64,000 bases of DNA, taken from the NCBI GenBank assembly GCA_002364085.1, contig DEXK01000004.1, forward strand, positions 31,509 through 95,508, given 5' to 3'. The notes beneath the pieces are model-generated. The model was not told where the DNA came from. It made no database searches and saw only the letters and a list, made by a program, of their open reading frames with translations. Shown piece after piece: positions 1 through 8,229 of the stretch. The position numbers and the translations under genes are program-made. Position 1 is the first letter of the stretch. The number at the start of each line of letters is the position of its first letter. Source of the stretch: Balneolaceae bacterium UBA3186. GTDB taxonomy: Bacteria; Bacteroidota; Rhodothermia; Balneolales; Balneolaceae.

Positions 1-341
1 AAGGTAGATTTGAATTCTACTTGTTGGTTTTCTCCAGTCTCAATCAACTTTTTTATCTCTTTAAGCTTTTCTTGAAAACTGTTAGATTTGAATATTTTTT
101 GCCTAAACATATAAATAATTGACAGAGTTACACCAAACAAACCAAATAAAGCTTTAGTAATAGTCTGGTCTAAATCCCAGGAACCAAGCACCTGCTGATA
201 AGAAGTAAGCAGAAGTTCCCCCCAACTTCCGTAATCTCCTTGAATGTCAAATATTTGAAGTGTAATAGCCAAGGGTTGTATTATAAATACACCAATGACT
301 ATTCCACAAAGGATAAAATAAAGTAATTTTTTTTTATTCAC
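1..341 (-). CDS. Partial membrane protein with the start of an AlbA_2 (Schlafen-type) domain
   Basis: The reading frame is open from a GTG at 341 to the window edge, giving 113 residues with the C-terminus missing. Two hydrophobic segments are visible (about residues 6-24 and 62-80), separated by a short Gly/Trp/Gln-rich loop. After the second segment a charged stretch leads into GENQQVEFKST, the typical opening of the AlbA_2 (Schlafen AAA_4-like) putative DNA-binding domain. An in-frame ATG further upstream is followed by a stop after two codons, so GTG is the first usable start. No good ribosome site is seen. It lies downstream of, and in the same direction as, the metal efflux operon but may not belong to it. 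The function is unknown; the domain call rests on this short segment alone. Confidence 0.55.
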   Translation of the reverse strand, partial: MNKKKLLYFILCGIVIGVFIIQPLAITLQIFDIQGDYGSWGELLLTSYQQVLGSWDLDQTITKALFGLFGVTLSIIYMFRQKIFKSNSFQEKLKEIKKLIETGENQQVEFKST

Positions 342-395
342 TGCATTCTGTTTTAATGTGTCTTAAGAACGTTTTTGATATGTAATGAATGAAAA

Positions 396-752
396 CTATT
401 TATCTAAAATTTTAACAGAGATTGGAGCCATTTTATCTTCCATTTTTTCAAGCTCAACTTCAATTTTTGTACCTTCTTTTAACTCAGAAAAAGGAACTGT
501 TTCTTCGTTTTTTTTAAGTGTAGTTTCACCAATAAAATTTAAACGAACTAAAGAATCATCATTTAGTTTTAGATAGAATTCCCGTGCAGGTTCAACCGCA
601 TCAGTAACTATGCCGGTATAAGTTCCCGAACTAACTAAAACAGTATCTTTTTCCTTTCCACAAAATTGTAAGATAGTTAAGCTTATTAAAATTAAAGCTA
701 TAAAAACTAAAGGTGTTCTTATTCTTTTTTTTATTTCTTTAGGTTTAAACAT
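396..752 (-). CDS. Small membrane-anchored hypothetical protein at the end of a metal efflux operon
   Basis: This is a 118-residue protein. Its basic N-terminus (KPKEIKKRIRT) precedes one hydrophobic segment (about residues 14-30) that ends at a cysteine. The cysteine context (LQFC) is a poor lipobox, so a signal anchor is as likely as a lipoprotein. The remainder is a small, charged, beta-rich domain without cysteines or histidines, so it does not look like a metal binder itself. It starts 25 bases after the PII-like gene and is probably the last gene of the leftward RND operon. I do not recognise the family. An OB-fold-like periplasmic domain is a guess from its length and alternating pattern. 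Confidence 0.6.
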   Translation of the reverse strand: MFKPKEIKKRIRTPLVFIALILISLTILQFCGKEKDTVLVSSGTYTGIVTDAVEPAREFYLKLNDDSLVRLNFIGETTLKKNEETVPFSELKEGTKIEVELEKMEDKMAPISVKILDK

Positions 753-777
753 AGATATAAAATTTTAAGTGTTAGGT

Positions 778-1110
778 TTATACAAGATGCAAAGGCTCTC
801 CGTTTTTTACCCGATATGCCTCTTTTATATCTGTTACATAAATAATCCCATCAGCAGGGTTCGTTGTTTTAGCATGCTTACAGATAAGAGCTATCACAGT
901 TCCTACCTCCTCATTGTGGCAAACAAGTTCTAATTTTACAATCGGGCTGTCTGTAAAGTGAAAGTCCAAAGATGGAGAAGCGTCAGGGTTTTTGTAGGCT
1001 CCCGTTCCTTCACCTTTAGATAATGTAACACTGTCGAAACCTTTCTCTTTTAAAGATCCAACCACTGTTTCTACTCTTTTTGGCTTAATAAATGCTTTTA
1101 CTTCTTTCAT
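778..1110 (-). CDS. PII-like signalling protein linked to heavy-metal efflux
   Basis: At 110 residues it has the full length of the GlnB/GlnK family. The N-terminus MKEVKAFIKPKRVETVV matches the first PII strand and helix. The C-terminal signature is present (DGIIYVTDIKEAYRVKNGE, the equivalent of the family's DG-I-V-EA-R---GE block). The T-loop region (about residues 37-55) lacks the canonical YRG-EY uridylylation motif, so it is probably not a standard nitrogen sensor. Family knowledge: a divergent PII group is found beside heavy-metal RND pumps. Here it follows the adaptor of such a pump in the same operon, with a hairpin in the gap. Its ligand and partner are unknown; sensing a nucleotide or metal and controlling the pump is inference. 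Confidence 0.85.
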   Translation of the reverse strand: MKEVKAFIKPKRVETVVGSLKEKGFDSVTLSKGEGTGAYKNPDASPSLDFHFTDSPIVKLELVCHNEEVGTVIALICKHAKTTNPADGIIYVTDIKEAYRVKNGEPLHLV

Positions 1111-1130
1111 ATTTCTGGTATTTAGTTTGA

Positions 1131-1159
1131 CCTAAACCGGTTTTTTCTGCCGGTTAAGG
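1131..1159 (-). other. Intergenic hairpin between adaptor and PII-like gene
   Basis: Two 10-base arms (1131-1140 and 1150-1159, nine of ten positions paired) surround a 9-base loop. It lies between the stop of the adaptor gene and the start of the PII-like gene. No T-run follows on the transcribed strand, so it is not a textbook terminator. It could be a processing site or could reduce expression of the last two genes. Confidence 0.35.
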
Positions 1160-1180
1160 TTCTTTATTTCTATTCTTTAA

Positions 1181-2392
1181 TTAATGGCCGTGAGAAGTCT
1201 GGCTTTTTTTCATTTCCGCGATCAGGGAGTAAGCGTTATTCCATGCAACTTTTGTGTCTGGTGGCAAAGTTTCTAATAATTTTATTTCAACCCATCCGTC
1301 TTTTTCCAGGCCAGTTTTTATTTCAATTGGAGTGAATTCCCATTCTGTTTCTCCATTTTCCTGATGCTCTTCGGCACTAAACATATACGTTTTACCTTCG
1401 TCATCAATAATGGCTTCTTCCGGTAACGCGAATACTTCCTTGTCTGTGGTATAAATACTGCCATTGATATACATTCCGGGAATTAAAAACCCTTCTTTCT
1501 GATCGATTTCGGCATGTACATGAACCGCTTTCGGGTTTTGCTCGAACTGCTTTCCTACGGAGTATATCTTACCTGTTAATCTTCCATTAGGGACAGATTG
1601 GACAGTAAAAGAAACTTCCTGTCCCTTTTTAACTTGATACACATCTTTTTCAAAAACCATCAAATCAGCATGTATATGTTCGTTATTAACAATCATAAAT
1701 AATTCTGTTTGTGGTTCAACATATTGCCCGATTTGAATATTAACGTCTTCAATGTATCCGTCAATAGGACTAACAATAGGCACCGCCTCGTAAATATTTC
1801 CACTTCTGATTTTTTCAATACTCATACTCAGTTGTTTTAACTGCGCCTCATACCCCTTAACTTCAGCAACCGTAGCTTTGTACTCTGCTTGTGTTTTTTG
1901 GAGTGCCTGACCAGAACCAACCTCTCCTTCATATAATCTTTGTTGCCTTGCAAGTTCTTTTTCCAGATACAACATTTGCTCGTACGTACGCATGTATTGT
2001 GTTTGGATATTTGTAAGATTAGGATGAGCTGCGTAAGCCAGCACTTGATTTTTAGAAACTTTATCTCCTTCAATAACTTCAATGGAAGTAACATTAGCTC
2101 CTAAAATTGCAGTTACGGTAGCCTCATGTTGCGGAGGTACTTCCAGCTGCCCGTTTGCCTTTATGATGCCTGAAAGATTACGGGTTGGAAGCGTATCAAC
2201 ATTCATTTCAAGACTGTTAAATTTTAGTTGCGAAAGGTGTGCAGCATTAGCTTCTTCATTTTCTTCACTCTGCATTAAGGATGCATTTTCGGTTGCTATG
2301 GCTTCGTTATCTTCAACTTGTGATGTGTTGCAAGCCGCAAAAAAAGATAGAAGTAAGATTAGTACGGTTATATTTATTCGTTGGATATTCAT
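1181..2392 (-). CDS. RND efflux periplasmic adaptor (CusB/CzcB type), lipoprotein
   Basis: This 403-residue membrane-fusion protein should link the inner-membrane RND pump to the outer-membrane channel. The signal peptide ends in a clear lipobox (FFAAC, Cys21), so it is probably anchored as a lipoprotein. A lipoyl/barrel-sandwich half (about 75-115) is followed by an alpha-hairpin rich in Gln/Glu (about 125-195), the second lipoyl half with the SPIDGYIEDVNIQIGQYV block (about 205), a beta-barrel domain and a membrane-proximal domain. The last residues (SQTSHGH) are His-containing. It starts 23 bases after the pump-channel fusion and is surely its partner. Unlike the second adaptor in this window it has no extra heavy-metal-binding domain. 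Confidence 0.9.
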   Translation of the reverse strand: MNIQRINITVLILLLSFFAACNTSQVEDNEAIATENASLMQSEENEEANAAHLSQLKFNSLEMNVDTLPTRNLSGIIKANGQLEVPPQHEATVTAILGANVTSIEVIEGDKVSKNQVLAYAAHPNLTNIQTQYMRTYEQMLYLEKELARQQRLYEGEVGSGQALQKTQAEYKATVAEVKGYEAQLKQLSMSIEKIRSGNIYEAVPIVSPIDGYIEDVNIQIGQYVEPQTELFMIVNNEHIHADLMVFEKDVYQVKKGQEVSFTVQSVPNGRLTGKIYSVGKQFEQNPKAVHVHAEIDQKEGFLIPGMYINGSIYTTDKEVFALPEEAIIDDEGKTYMFSAEEHQENGETEWEFTPIEIKTGLEKDGWVEIKLLETLPPDTKVAWNNAYSLIAEMKKSQTSHGH

Positions 2393-2415
2393 GATATTGT
2401 TTTTTAAAAAATTAA

Positions 2416-5400
2416 TTACTTGTTAGAAGTATTCAGGTAGTATTCTAATTCATATCTACTATTCAGATAATTGCTGAAAGCGTCCCATGAATCTACCTCT
2501 ATCTGTATGGCATCCCTGATATTTTGAAGAAACATCACGTAGTCAATAGCTCCTTCTTTATATGCCGTGAGTGCACCTTTTCGTTGCTCTTCTGCCAGGG
2601 GCAGTGCTTCTTCTTTATAATATTCCCAGGAATTCAGCCACTTTAAGTAGTTTTCCTGCATACTGTTGTACATACTGTTCAACTCTTTTTGTGCCTGATT
2701 AAGGTTTTGACGGGCAATATTAGTTTGGATTTTAGAGGATTGCGTTTTTCCAAGATTTCCCCAAAAAAGTAAAGGGAAACGAACACCCAACTCATATTTG
2801 TAGAAACCGGATTGATTTGCGATTTCCTGAAATCCATAACTCGCACTAAATTTTGGCAGAAACTGGCTTTGATCTTTCTTAACCACTGCTTCAGCCACCT
2901 CAACTTTTTGCTCCATCATAGTTAAATAAGGATGATTATTAAGAGCATCTTTATTAAAATTGATTGGTTCATCTAACTCTTCAACCGATACATTTTTTAC
3001 CGTATAAAGAGAATCGCCTTCAAACCATTTATTAAGTTTCCGAACAGCACTCAGATAGTCTCTGAAGGCTTGTTCTTTTTGAATCTTAATTTTATTAGCC
3101 TGATTTAGTGTTGAAAGATACTCCAATCTGGAAGTGGCTTCCGTTTCAAGGCGTAGTTCTGCGGCTCTGGAAATATCAGTAAACTGTGCAAATAACTTAT
3201 CCAGTACATTATATTTTCGCTTTGCACTGAAAACATCCGCCCAGTTTTGCTTTACCATCAATTCTACCTGAACGTATGTGAGTTCGGCACTTTGCTCTGC
3301 AAGCTGTTCGTTTTCTTTTTGAAGCTTTAACCGAGAGGGAATTCCCAAAAGATCAAACTCCTGAGACACGCCAAATTTAGTTTCAATTCCATCCGCACCG
3401 TTTCCCACTTCTTCCTTGCCCGTGAACACCCGAGTATCACCGATTTCCCAAGCAGTTTTACGGAGTGCTTGTTGACTTTCTATTTCAAGTTGTGCTGCTT
3501 TTATAGCCGGATAGTTATCCATTGCTTTTTTTACAGCTTGCTCTAAAGAAAGCTCCTGAAGATTAGTTGTTTGTACCGGCTGTGCTTGTACCACACCTGA
3601 CATAAATAAACTTCCGGTCGCCATTAAAAGAAACACAGAAGCTGTAATTGATTTTCTCTTTAACTTTTTCAGATTTCTTTTTTCAACAAAAGAATATAAT
3701 ACTGGAAGAATAATCAGAGTAAGTAAAGTTGCACTAATTAAACCACCAATTACAACCGTTGCTAAAGGTCGCTGAACCTCGGCACCGGCGGAGGCTGAAA
3801 AAGCCATCGGAGTGAATCCCATAATAGCTGCAATAGCCGTTAATAAAATAGGGCGAAGTCTTTCTTTAGTTCCTATTAAAATCCGTTCTTTCAAATCAGT
3901 TACTCCTTCTTCTTTTAATGAATTAAATCGGCTTATGAGTACGAGTCCATTGAGTACCGCTACTCCAAAGAGCACAATAAAGCCCACTCCCGCAGAAATA
4001 CTAAAGGACATATCTCTGAGTGCCAGAAAGAATATTCCTCCAATTGCGGCTAATGGTATAGCCAGATAAATCATGACCGATTGAGAGAATGAATTCAATG
4101 CAAAATAGAGCAGGATAAAGATCAGAAACAGGGCAATAGGCACAACGATCGATAATCTGCTTTTTGCACGTTGCAGATTTTCAAATTCTCCACCATAAGT
4201 GATATAGTAACCTACGGGAAGCTCTAATTCTGCATCCAGTTTTTGCTGTATATCATTAACAACAGATTCTACATCACGGCCGCGGGTGTTTATACCGACA
4301 GATGTTCGCCGGAATGTGTTATCACGGGAAATCTGCATGGGACCGGGTTGGTAACTGATATCTGCAATTTCTTCAATAGGCACTTGTGAACCGCTCGGCA
4401 GGTCAATATACATTGAACGTAAATCTTCGATACTTTGACGGTTCGCTTCGTCAAAGCGAACAACTAAGTCAAATCTTCGCTCTCCTTCGAATACAACCCC
4501 AGCCGTTCCTCCTGCAAATGCCGTGCTTACATAATCATTTAGTTTGGTGATGTTAAGACCATATTGAGCTACTTTTTGACGATTATATCTCACCGTCATT
4601 TGAGGGAGTCCCGCTGTTTTTTCGGGATTTACATCTCCCACACCCGGTACGGTTTGGATTAGCGTGGACATTTCTTCTGCTTTCTGTGCAAGAATTTCAA
4701 GATCGTCGCCATACAGTTTAACAGCTACATCTTCTCTGACTCCTGTAATTAACTCATTGAATCGCAGTTCCACCGGCTGGCTGAATACCAAATTAACGCC
4801 TACAAGTTCTTGGTTCAGCTTCTCTTTAATTTTTGCAATTAGCTCATCTTTCGAGGATACGGTCGTCCATTTAGTTTTATCTTTTTCTAAAATGATTGCC
4901 ATGTCCGCAATATCCATGGGCATGGGATCAGTAGGGATATCTGCTACACCAATTCGAGATACTACGGTTTTAATCTCAGGAAAATTATTTAGTAGAATAT
5001 CCTGAGTTTTTGTAGAAATATCGATGGCTTCACTTAATCCGCTTCCGGGTCTTATTAATGCTTGCATGGCAATATCTCCTTCATCAAGTTGTGGAATAAA
5101 TTCACCACCCATTCGAGAAAAGGTAAATAATGATCCTAAAAACAGAATCACAGCTGCACTAATTACAATTAACTTTCTTTTTAATGCTAATTCTAAAAGA
5201 GGATTGTAAACACGTTGAAGCGCTCCAATGAGCTTGTTACTTAGTTTTTCGAGTGCCTGTTCAAATCGTGCAAACCATCCATTTTTATTGACAGAAGGCT
5301 TCATAACTAATGATGAAATCATAGGAACGTACGTAAGGCAAAGAATAATAGCTCCTATCACTGCATAGCCAAAAGTAAAGGCCATTGGGCGGAACATTTT

Positions 5401-6816
5401 TCCTTCTACGCCTTCAAGAAAGAGAATTGGGGCAAATACGATGAGTATGATTAATTGGCCGAAAAAAGCAGAATTCATCATGGTACTGCTGGCTTTGTAG
5501 GTAAGTTCATCCATTTGCTTCTTGCCAAACTTACTCTTGCCGGATTTTACTCTTTTTTCTATCTCGTGTACCGTTCCTTCCACAATGATGACAGCCCCGT
5601 CAACGATAATTCCGAAATCTATGGCTCCAAGACTCATCAAGTTTGCCCAAACTCCGGTTACCTTCATCATAATAAAAGCAAAAAGTAGCGATAAAGGGAT
5701 AAGAGATGCAGTAACTAAACCGCCCCGTAAACTTCCGAGTAAGATCACTAAAACAAATACTACTATTAACGCCCCTTCAATTAAATTTTTGGAAACCGTA
5801 CTTGTTGTTCGTGCAATAAGATTACTTCTATCCAAAAAGGGTTCAATTCTCAGCCCTTCCGGTAAAGATGTTTGCACACTTTCGATTCGCTCTTTTACAT
5901 TTTGAATAACGTCATTAGGATTTGCTCCTTTAAGCATAAGAACCATTCCACCGACAGCTTCATGTCCATCTTGTGTAAAAGCTCCATATCGAGTTTGTGT
6001 ACCAAATTGTACTTTTTCGGCAACGTCATTAATAAGAACAGGAATTCCATTTTCGTTCTTTATTACAATACTACCGATATCATCTAAAGATCGAATCAAC
6101 CCTTCTCCTCGGATAAAATTCGCCATTTTATTTTTCTCGATGTAGGCTCCACCGGTATTTACATTGTTCATGGCAAGAGCGTCATACACTTCAGAAATTG
6201 TAATTCCAGTAGCATTCAATTTGTCAGGATCAATCGCCACTTCGTATTGTTTGATACTTCCACCAAACGAATTTACTTCTACTACACCATCAACCAAGGT
6301 CATTTGACGTTTAACTATCCAGTCCTGAATAGTTCTCAATTCAGTAGGTGAATATTCATCTTCAAATCCTGGTTGTGGAACAATGGTATATTGATAGATT
6401 TCTCCTAATCCGGTTGTGATAGGTCCCATATTCGGGGAACCGAATTTCTCGGGGATGTCTTCTTTAACTTCATTGAGTTTTTCTTGCACTAATTGTCGGG
6501 GCAGATAAGTACCCATGTCATCGTCAAAGACGATGGTAACTACCGAAAGACCGAATCTGGAAACGGATCTAATTTCAGATACACCGGGAAGATTTCCCAT
6601 TGCCAATTCTACAGGATAGGTCACAAATTGCTCGATATCTTCTGTTGCGAGATTTTCAGATACCGTTATTACTTGTACTTGATTATTAGTTATATCCGGT
6701 ACGGAACCCAAATTAATGGTCATCATGGAGTATGTTCCAACTCCAATTAAGGTTAAAATGAATAAGCCGATGATGAACTTATTCTTTATTGAGAACGATA
6801 TTATTTTATTAATCAT
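2416..6816 (-). CDS. Heavy-metal RND pump (CusA/CzcA family) fused to a TolC-like outer-membrane channel
   Basis: A single 1466-residue chain. Residues 1 to about 1040 are a complete HME-RND transporter: the N-terminal helix, the first periplasmic half with the VPDITNNQVQV motif, a six-helix block with GAIDFGIIVDGAVIIVE carrying the proton-relay acidic residues, the second periplasmic half, and a final helix block ending near VLYSFVEKRNLKK. A basic stretch and a second hydrophobic segment follow (about 1048-1079, ending VVQAQ), which reads exactly like a signal peptide. A TolC/OMF domain of about 385 residues completes the chain. Long pump-channel fusions are known in Bacteroidetes. Cleavage at the internal signal would release a normal channel protein. 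The adaptor gene follows immediately. Metal specificity is not readable; Co/Zn/Cd or Cu are all possible. Confidence 0.92.
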   Translation of the reverse strand: MINKIISFSIKNKFIIGLFILTLIGVGTYSMMTINLGSVPDITNNQVQVITVSENLATEDIEQFVTYPVELAMGNLPGVSEIRSVSRFGLSVVTIVFDDDMGTYLPRQLVQEKLNEVKEDIPEKFGSPNMGPITTGLGEIYQYTIVPQPGFEDEYSPTELRTIQDWIVKRQMTLVDGVVEVNSFGGSIKQYEVAIDPDKLNATGITISEVYDALAMNNVNTGGAYIEKNKMANFIRGEGLIRSLDDIGSIVIKNENGIPVLINDVAEKVQFGTQTRYGAFTQDGHEAVGGMVLMLKGANPNDVIQNVKERIESVQTSLPEGLRIEPFLDRSNLIARTTSTVSKNLIEGALIVVFVLVILLGSLRGGLVTASLIPLSLLFAFIMMKVTGVWANLMSLGAIDFGIIVDGAVIIVEGTVHEIEKRVKSGKSKFGKKQMDELTYKASSTMMNSAFFGQLIILIVFAPILFLEGVEGKMFRPMAFTFGYAVIGAIILCLTYVPMISSLVMKPSVNKNGWFARFEQALEKLSNKLIGALQRVYNPLLELALKRKLIVISAAVILFLGSLFTFSRMGGEFIPQLDEGDIAMQALIRPGSGLSEAIDISTKTQDILLNNFPEIKTVVSRIGVADIPTDPMPMDIADMAIILEKDKTKWTTVSSKDELIAKIKEKLNQELVGVNLVFSQPVELRFNELITGVREDVAVKLYGDDLEILAQKAEEMSTLIQTVPGVGDVNPEKTAGLPQMTVRYNRQKVAQYGLNITKLNDYVSTAFAGGTAGVVFEGERRFDLVVRFDEANRQSIEDLRSMYIDLPSGSQVPIEEIADISYQPGPMQISRDNTFRRTSVGINTRGRDVESVVNDIQQKLDAELELPVGYYITYGGEFENLQRAKSRLSIVVPIALFLIFILLYFALNSFSQSVMIYLAIPLAAIGGIFFLALRDMSFSISAGVGFIVLFGVAVLNGLVLISRFNSLKEEGVTDLKERILIGTKERLRPILLTAIAAIMGFTPMAFSASAGAEVQRPLATVVIGGLISATLLTLIILPVLYSFVEKRNLKKLKRKSITASVFLLMATGSLFMSGVVQAQPVQTTNLQELSLEQAVKKAMDNYPAIKAAQLEIESQQALRKTAWEIGDTRVFTGKEEVGNGADGIETKFGVSQEFDLLGIPSRLKLQKENEQLAEQSAELTYVQVELMVKQNWADVFSAKRKYNVLDKLFAQFTDISRAAELRLETEATSRLEYLSTLNQANKIKIQKEQAFRDYLSAVRKLNKWFEGDSLYTVKNVSVEELDEPINFNKDALNNHPYLTMMEQKVEVAEAVVKKDQSQFLPKFSASYGFQEIANQSGFYKYELGVRFPLLFWGNLGKTQSSKIQTNIARQNLNQAQKELNSMYNSMQENYLKWLNSWEYYKEEALPLAEEQRKGALTAYKEGAIDYVMFLQNIRDAIQIEVDSWDAFSNYLNSRYELEYYLNTSNK

Positions 6817-6988
6817 AAAAAATTAAAACTGTCCCTTTTCTCAGGGAGTGTTGAATAGAAATCAGATTTATAGAATTAGTTGTATAAACCTGTGTGAATA
6901 TGAAGACTAAAAACTCTCGATAAGATGCAAGAAATACAGACTCCAGAGAGTCATATACATTTAGAGCTTTAGTAAATAAGGGGAGTGG

Positions 6989-7453
6989 CTAATTCAGAAG
7001 AACAACTGTTGCTAAGGTGGTTATTTCTTGCTGTTCGATTATAGGTGGGATAAATACAGCTAGTTGTTTATTTGCTGAATTTGGCAGAATTGAAACCGAC
7101 TGATAAAGATCATTGTTGATCTTCTGAATGGTTTTATTCTGGTCAAAACGATTAACTCTATTATCTTTGGCACAAGTTTCATCGAGTTCCAGATCGTTGC
7201 AGTCTATACAATAATCAGAGTCAGAATGGAATTCAGCTTCAGTGTCAGAAAAAATAATATCTGCATGCAAATCACAGTCGGAAGCAATTCCAAAAGAAAG
7301 GGGGGAAGTTGATTCTATGTTAATATCCCCATTCGATTCAAAACAGTAGATCAATGAATCGGCAAAACCATGTACACTCAGGCTGTGTATGCTAAAGAAT
7401 AGCAATAATGCTACTGAAGTAACTTTTATAATAGTATGTGAGTTCTTGATCAT
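6989..7453 (-). CDS. Small exported Cys/Asp-rich protein heading a metal efflux operon
   Basis: This 154-residue protein has an N-terminal signal peptide (hydrophobic about residues 12-30). The mature part is rich in Asp, Glu, Cys and His: DCDLHAD, HSDSDYCIDCNDLELDETC. The tail is AVFIPPIIEQQE. It is the first gene of the leftward RND operon, 172 bases upstream of the pump, and diverges from another small exported protein. Small proteins of this layout (His/Cys cluster, then a PP motif near the end) are common beside metal pumps in Bacteroidetes, so a periplasmic metal-binding or sensing role is likely. No defined family is claimed. Confidence 0.65.
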   Translation of the reverse strand: MIKNSHTIIKVTSVALLLFFSIHSLSVHGFADSLIYCFESNGDINIESTSPLSFGIASDCDLHADIIFSDTEAEFHSDSDYCIDCNDLELDETCAKDNRVNRFDQNKTIQKINNDLYQSVSILPNSANKQLAVFIPPIIEQQEITTLATVVLLN

Positions 7454-7519
7454 GATTTTTAAGTGAAACCAAAGATAAGATAAAAAAATTCACATAACTT
7501 ATATTTTCTTGTTTTAAAC

Positions 7520-7557
7520 TTGATGTATTTTGATGTAGTAGTATACTAGTTGATGTA
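7520..7557. promoter_or_regulatory. Three helically phased TTGATGTA repeats in a divergent promoter
   Basis: The octamer TTGATGTA occurs at 7520-7527, 7530-7537 and 7550-7557. The starts are 10 and 20 bases apart, so all three sit on one face of the helix. A short palindrome (TAGTATACTA, 7538-7547) lies between the second and third. The region separates the leftward and rightward metal efflux operons. This is the layout of a binding-site array for a regulator; which one is unknown, since no two-component or MerR-type gene is in the window. Confidence 0.5.
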
Positions 7558-7630
7558 TAAAATTTCTTATTTCCCGTATAGAATTTTTGAAGCACTTCTT
7601 AAATAAGTTTCTTTTTAGTATAATTGATTT

Positions 7631-8062
7631 GTGAAAATTTCAGCATCATATAAATTTATTTCAACTCTGTTGAGTTTAAGTATAATCTTAAGCTTCACGG
7701 TTTCTCTTTGTTCTATGAGCACTATGGAAGAAGTGTGTGAGCGGATGATGATGCATAGTTCAATGGAGATGACTGTAATGGGGCATGATGCCGGGCATCA
7801 GGATATGATGTATGAAAAGATGACCACAACTTCTTCCGATTGTGAAATGACCGTTGATTGTGATTGCATGACCGACAAAACCCTGATTGCTACCATTGCA
7901 CCAACTGTGGTTTTAAAGATCAGTACACTATCTTTTCAATTTACTTTTGAGGAGTTTTCTTCAGTTAATAGTGATCAAATACCAAGAAATTCTGACCTCA
8001 CCTTAACAAATTCTTATTCGCCGCCACCTCTCTTTTTGGCGAATGAATCTTTCCTGATTTAG
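7631..8062 (+). CDS. Small exported Met/His/Cys-rich protein, probable copper-associated
   Basis: A GTG-started protein of 143 residues with an N-terminal hydrophobic signal (about 8-26). Next comes a Met/His-rich stretch (MMMHSSMEM, MGHDAGHQDMM) and a Cys cluster (DCEMTVDCDCM). The C-terminal half carries a YSPPPLFLANESFL tail. Such His/Met then CC then PP proteins are often encoded beside copper RND systems in Bacteroidetes and relatives, and the HYC_CC_PP label may apply. It is the first gene of the rightward operon, 167 bases before cusA. Cu(I) binding in the periplasm is inferred from composition and position. Confidence 0.65.
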   Translation: MKISASYKFISTLLSLSIILSFTVSLCSMSTMEEVCERMMMHSSMEMTVMGHDAGHQDMMYEKMTTTSSDCEMTVDCDCMTDKTLIATIAPTVVLKISTLSFQFTFEEFSSVNSDQIPRNSDLTLTNSYSPPPLFLANESFLI

Positions 8063-8229
8063 GGATAACTACGTCCAATATTTATCATTTCTGTATTGCT
8101 CACTGTTGAAATTCAGTTCAGAAACCAGAGTGTATAAATAAATATGTCATTTTAGACAGATCTAAATCTCGGGCATTCCACGCGAGATGACTTATAAAAT
8201 TCATTCATAGTTATTCTTAAATCATACCA

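Noticed and set aside
5522..5905. Open frame on the plus strand under the RND pump gene
   Set aside because: It lies wholly opposite a strongly conserved pump domain, has no known motif and mirrors its codon pattern.
8166..8188. Short inverted repeat ATCTCG/CGAGAT before cusA
   Set aside because: Six-base arms with an 11-base loop are too weak to call an operator without further copies.
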